Made by a program: the position numbers and the translations under genes. The notes under the pieces were generated by a model that was not told the origin of the DNA, did not search any database, and worked only from the letters and a program-made list of their open reading frames with translations. Of a DNA stretch of 64,000 nucleotides, positions 60,867-64,000 are shown piece by piece (the stretch's first letter is position 1; each line of letters opens with the position of its first letter). The DNA lies in the NCBI RefSeq assembly GCF_017814945.1, contig NZ_JAGIPX010000027.1:2910-66909 (forward strand), in the 5' to 3' direction. The DNA comes from Paraburkholderia sp. LEh10. GTDB taxonomy: Bacteria; Pseudomonadota; Gammaproteobacteria; Burkholderiales; Burkholderiaceae.

Positions 60867-61910
60867 ATGCCGGATCAAATGAAACCTGCCGACGCGGCAT
60901 CGAGCGTCGGCGCCGATGAGATCGCGCAGGCCGCAGCGCTGCTCGATGCGGGACAGCTCGTCGCGTTTCCCACTGAGACGGTCTATGGGCTCGGCGGCGA
61001 CGCCGAAAGCCCCGAGGCCGTGGCGCGCATTTACGCCGCTAAAGGCAGGCCGGCGACTCATCCCGTCATCGTGCATCTCGCGCCGAACGGCGATCCGAGT
61101 TACTGGGTCGAACAATTGCCGTCCGACGCGCAGCGTCTGATCGATGCGTTCTGGCCTGGTCCGCTCACGTTGATTCTCAAACGCGCCGCGCATATTCCCG
61201 CTGCTGTCAGCGGCGGCCAGGATTCGGTCGGATTGCGTTGTCCGTCGCATCCCGTCGCGCAGGCGCTGCTCACCGCGTTCAGCGCGCGACGCAACGGGCA
61301 TGGCGGCGTCGCGGCGCCGTCGGCGAACCGTTTTGGTCATGTGAGTCCGACCACCGCGCAGCATGTGCGCGACGAGTTCGGCGATGCGATTCATGTGCTC
61401 GATGGCGGCCCGTCGGACGTCGGTATTGAATCGACGATCATCGACCTGTCGCGCGGTTTTCCCGCGTTGCTGCGGCCGGGCCATGTGACGCCGCAAGACA
61501 TCGCCGACGTGCTCGGCGAAATGCCGCGCCTGCCTGACGGATCGGACGCGAGCGCACCGCGCGCGTCCGGCACGTTGAAGGCGCACTATGCGCCGCGCAC
61601 GCCGCTCGCGCTGCTGCCGTTCGATGTGCTCGAACCGATGCTGGCCGCGCGCGCCCCTGACGAACGCGTTGCACTCGTCGCGCGTGCATCGCGCGCGGGA
61701 CGCTGGGCGCAAGCGGAGGGCGTGCATTTCGTCGCCGCGCCGGAAGATCCGCATCTATACGCGCGCGACTTGTACGGCCTGCTACGCGCACTGGATCGCG
61801 CGAATGTCTCGCGCATTCTGATCGAGAAGTTGCCCGATACGATCGAATGGATTGCCGTCAACGACCGGCTTGGACGTGCCGCCGCGGCCTTCGAGGCGCA
61901 CGAGACCTGA
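60867..61910 (+). CDS. Threonylcarbamoyl-AMP synthase, Sua5 type
   Basis: 347 residues with the two-domain Sua5 layout, longer than the single-domain TsaC. The N-terminal YrdC domain shows AFPTETVYGLGGDAESPEAVARIYAAKGRPATHPVIVHL and GLRCPSHPVAQALL, SANRFGHVSPTTAQHV, and the STIIDLS loop. The C-terminal Sua5 domain covers about residues 235-347. It makes the threonylcarbamoyl intermediate for the t6A base of tRNAs reading ANN codons. It rides at the end of the purine unit, and a strong terminator follows. Confidence 0.93.
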   Translation: MPDQMKPADAASSVGADEIAQAAALLDAGQLVAFPTETVYGLGGDAESPEAVARIYAAKGRPATHPVIVHLAPNGDPSYWVEQLPSDAQRLIDAFWPGPLTLILKRAAHIPAAVSGGQDSVGLRCPSHPVAQALLTAFSARRNGHGGVAAPSANRFGHVSPTTAQHVRDEFGDAIHVLDGGPSDVGIESTIIDLSRGFPALLRPGHVTPQDIADVLGEMPRLPDGSDASAPRASGTLKAHYAPRTPLALLPFDVLEPMLAARAPDERVALVARASRAGRWAQAEGVHFVAAPEDPHLYARDLYGLLRALDRANVSRILIEKLPDTIEWIAVNDRLGRAAAAFEAHET

Positions 61911-61987
61911 CGTGCTGTCGCGCGGTGCGCAGCGGGTCATTCACATGACGTGCGAAACCCGGTGCGCAAAGTCCGATACGCGAAACT

Positions 61988-62019
61988 AAAAAGCCCGACT
62001 CGCAAGAGCCGGGCTTTTT
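61988..62019. terminator. Bidirectional terminator after the Sua5 gene
   Basis: AAAAAGCCCG / CGGGCTTTTT with an inner CTC / GAG pairing. It serves both the purine unit and the convergent esterase gene. Confidence 0.85.
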
Positions 62020-62085
62020 CGTATCGAACGAGGCGGGAGGTGACGTCCGGCGAGAACCCGGCTCCCCCCAGGCGTCGAGCGCCGC

Positions 62086-63285
62086 TTACTTGCCGAGACC
62101 CGTCGCCGCGATCTTGCCTTCGATGAACGTCGCGATTGCGGCGTGCGCGTGCGTCGTCGGGTGGATCGCGTCGGCGAAGACGTACGACTGGTCCGCGCCT
62201 GCCGCGACCAACGTATTCGGCGAGCAGAACAGCGACGAGCCAAACAGCTGGCCGTACTGTTCGGCTGTGATACCGCCCGTCAGCACGGACGGGTTCGCCT
62301 TCGCGTAAGCCGTCGCGTTTGCGGACATCTGCGCGACGTTGCACGCCGTGCCCGTCGTATTGCTGAAGCCTTGCGCCGCCGGGTTGGCGAGCACGGGCGT
62401 GAACAAGTCGCTCATCGCGATGTAGACGACCTTGGTGGAGACGCCGGCGGCTGCCAGCGCTTGCTGCAGCACGCCGTTATACGTCGCGACGATGCCGGAG
62501 ATCACCTGCGGAATCTGCGACGAGCCGAACTGCGCGGCAAGACTGGTCGCCAGCGGCGTCTTGCCGATGTCGGGCACGTCCATGACAACCACGTGCGTCG
62601 CGCCCTTGGCAACGATCGTGGCGATCTGGACGGCGAGCGTCTTGGCCATCGGGCCGACCGTGTTCAGCGCGACCGACTGGACGACGCCGGGCGCCTGGGT
62701 CGGATCGGTCAGCTTCGCGACTTGCGTCTCGATCGTCGTCAGCATCGCGGTCAGGTTTTGCAGAACGTCGTTGGCGCCGCCGTTGATCAGCACGAGCTGA
62801 TTCGCATTGAAGTTGCCGTGGTCCGTCAGATACTGCTGCACCTGCTGCGTGACGGGCCATGTCGTTTGCGCCATGTTGTTGGGCGCGAAACCGATGCCGT
62901 CCACGCGCGACACATCCGAGCCGCCTTGCGCGTAGCCGAAGCCGCCATTTGCCTTCAGAGGCTGGCCGAACCCGCCCACATAGGCCGGCGTCAGCGTGTC
63001 GCCGTAGTACTCGGCGATCTTCTGGGTCCAGACTTCACCGGGGTTCGTCGTGTAGCGTCCGCCACCGAAGCTGGCCGTGATCACAGGCGAATACGTGCCG
63101 ACGTCCGACAGACTGTCCCCGAACGAGACCACCTGCAGTTTGACCCCGCCCGCAGGCGTGGTGCTCGCATTGCTGCTGTTGTTGTTGTCACTGCCGCCGC
63201 ACGCGACGAGCGTCGCGAATGCCGCGCACGCGACGGCGATCCGTGCGAAGCGCACGACGCCAGTGTTGTTTGATGCTTGCTTCAT
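62086..63285 (-). CDS. Secreted SGNH/GDSL-family esterase lipoprotein
   Basis: 399 residues. A signal peptide with lipobox LVACGG places Cys29 as the lipid-anchored residue. Catalytic blocks: VVSFGDSLSDVG with nucleophile Ser58, VLINGGANDVLQN (block III), and the C-terminal Asp-x-x-His in FADAIHPTTHAHAA. An Asn/Ser-rich linker follows the Cys. It hydrolyses esters at the outer membrane or outside; the family includes phospholipid and polymer esterases. Its start overlaps the end of the decayed gene upstream by four bases. Substrate unknown. Confidence 0.88.
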   Translation of the reverse strand: MKQASNNTGVVRFARIAVACAAFATLVACGGSDNNNSSNASTTPAGGVKLQVVSFGDSLSDVGTYSPVITASFGGGRYTTNPGEVWTQKIAEYYGDTLTPAYVGGFGQPLKANGGFGYAQGGSDVSRVDGIGFAPNNMAQTTWPVTQQVQQYLTDHGNFNANQLVLINGGANDVLQNLTAMLTTIETQVAKLTDPTQAPGVVQSVALNTVGPMAKTLAVQIATIVAKGATHVVVMDVPDIGKTPLATSLAAQFGSSQIPQVISGIVATYNGVLQQALAAAGVSTKVVYIAMSDLFTPVLANPAAQGFSNTTGTACNVAQMSANATAYAKANPSVLTGGITAEQYGQLFGSSLFCSPNTLVAAGADQSYVFADAIHPTTHAHAAIATFIEGKIAATGLGK

Positions 63286-63893
63286 AAGATCCTCATCTCC
63301 TCATGTTGTACTTGGCCTTGAGTCAGGTGGCTCGTGAGCCATTTGATGCAGGCAGCGCCGTCGAGCGGACGTCGCGGCAGATTGCAAAGCCTACCCTGGT
63401 TCTTGCGGCGTCTAACGATCCGCGTTGTTATTTCGTTGTGCTCGTGATGCGAAGGATAAACCGACGGCGTGTTCAGCACGTATCCGAGCAAGCCGGGCTT
63501 GTCGATCGACTGCGTAGGCACGAGGAACCGAAACGCCAGATCGAGCAGCACGACGCCAACGATGTGCTGCGGCGCAAAGCCGAGAAACGCGAGTGGAATC
63601 CAGAAGACCCCCATGCCCACGACGGGATCCATGAGGCTGCGGCGAAACGCCGAAGAGAAGTTCATTCGCCCGGACGAGTGACGTACGACATGCGTGGCCC
63701 ACAGCCAGCGCATGGGATGGCTGCATCGTTGAAACCGGGGCATCGACGCGAGCGCTGTGTTGCATGACGTGTCGCGCCAGCCGTGCATGCGTGCTTCGGG
63801 ATGCATGCGCCGCGCGTGCCGCGCTTCCCGGCCGATGCACGCGAGAAACATCGGCGCCATGGCGAGCAGTAGCAATTCGGCATCGAATTGCAT
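63282..63893 (-). pseudogene. Decayed sterol desaturase/fatty acid hydroxylase-family gene
   Basis: 203 codons from an ATG at 63893 with GGAGG ahead. The centre MRWLWATHVVRHSSGRMNFSSAFRRSLMDPVVGMGVFWIPLAFLGFAPQHIVGVVLLDLAFRFLVPTQSID in blocks resembles the membrane diiron hydroxylase family, but key His are changed (HVVRHS where HVVHHS is usual, LVPTQ where a His is usual). The region before it, where several helices should lie, is missing, and after NTPS the text no longer follows the family. It is therefore most likely a truncated, inactive remnant, though the frame itself is open. Confidence 0.75.
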
Positions 63894-63941
63894 TGACGTC
63901 TCCCTCCGAGTCTCTGCGGCCTCCTTCGAGAAGGCCTGCAT

Positions 63942-64000
63942 TGTCGTTATTGTTTGAATGCGGCGCTGTCCGGCAACGGGCAGATATCGCGCGCGCCGTC
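63942..64000. other. End of window, nothing called
   Basis: 59 bases upstream of the decayed gene; no feature can be supported in so short a piece. Confidence 0.4.

Overview
This window looks like a piece of the main chromosome of a Burkholderiaceae bacterium, most likely Paraburkholderia. The reasons are the high GC content, the gene order (an OmpR-type two-component pair next to recA-recX, sucCD-terC-pilA-pglL, ilvE-azlCD, pgk-pyk-fba-purCEK) and the sugar pathways present. It is core genome with a few accessory or decaying patches. No CRISPR array, prophage, insertion-sequence transposase or rRNA was seen.

Region 1 (1-15.9 kb) is surface and carbon metabolism. It opens inside a trimeric autotransporter adhesin. 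A complete Entner-Doudoroff and gluconate block follows: hexR divergent from edd-eda, then a gluconate permease and gluconokinase, with two HexR-like operators in the hexR-edd gap. The glycerol block (HAD phosphatase, glpK, glpD, glpR) is on the minus strand with a candidate GlpR site ahead of glpD. Small lipoprotein, ferritin-like and FMN-barrel genes close the region.

Region 2 (16-31.8 kb) holds a DEAD-box helicase, a hemolysin-III protein, two multi-heme cytochromes c without a dehydrogenase partner, copC-copD, galactonate dehydratase with a GntR regulator, a DHA2 drug exporter divergent from a MarR regulator, a CAT-anticodon tRNA, an MHS-family transporter with an unusual periplasmic insert, and a two-component system. 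Phased short repeats ahead of the transporter suggest that it is a target of the response regulator.

Region 3 (31.8-45.2 kb) has LexA-controlled recA, recX with a long disordered N-terminus, a DUF2889 gene, sucCD, terC, pilA and the O-oligosaccharyltransferase pglL. A complete group II intron encoding a reverse transcriptase with an HNH domain sits between pilA and pglL. Downstream, a lipoprotein gene is flanked by two copies of the moaC 3' end, one intact and one degraded, which marks an insertion.

Region 4 (45.4-64 kb) has a BepA-like protease, a YheT hydrolase, waaF, a zinc-finger protein, ilvE with the azlCD amino-acid exporter, the glycolytic genes pgk, pyk and fba, the purine genes purC, purE and purK, a Sua5-type tRNA-modification gene, a secreted SGNH/GDSL esterase lipoprotein, and a decayed sterol-desaturase-family gene. 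Starts were chosen from Shine-Dalgarno spacing and family length. Functions come from recognised motifs, and no database search was run.
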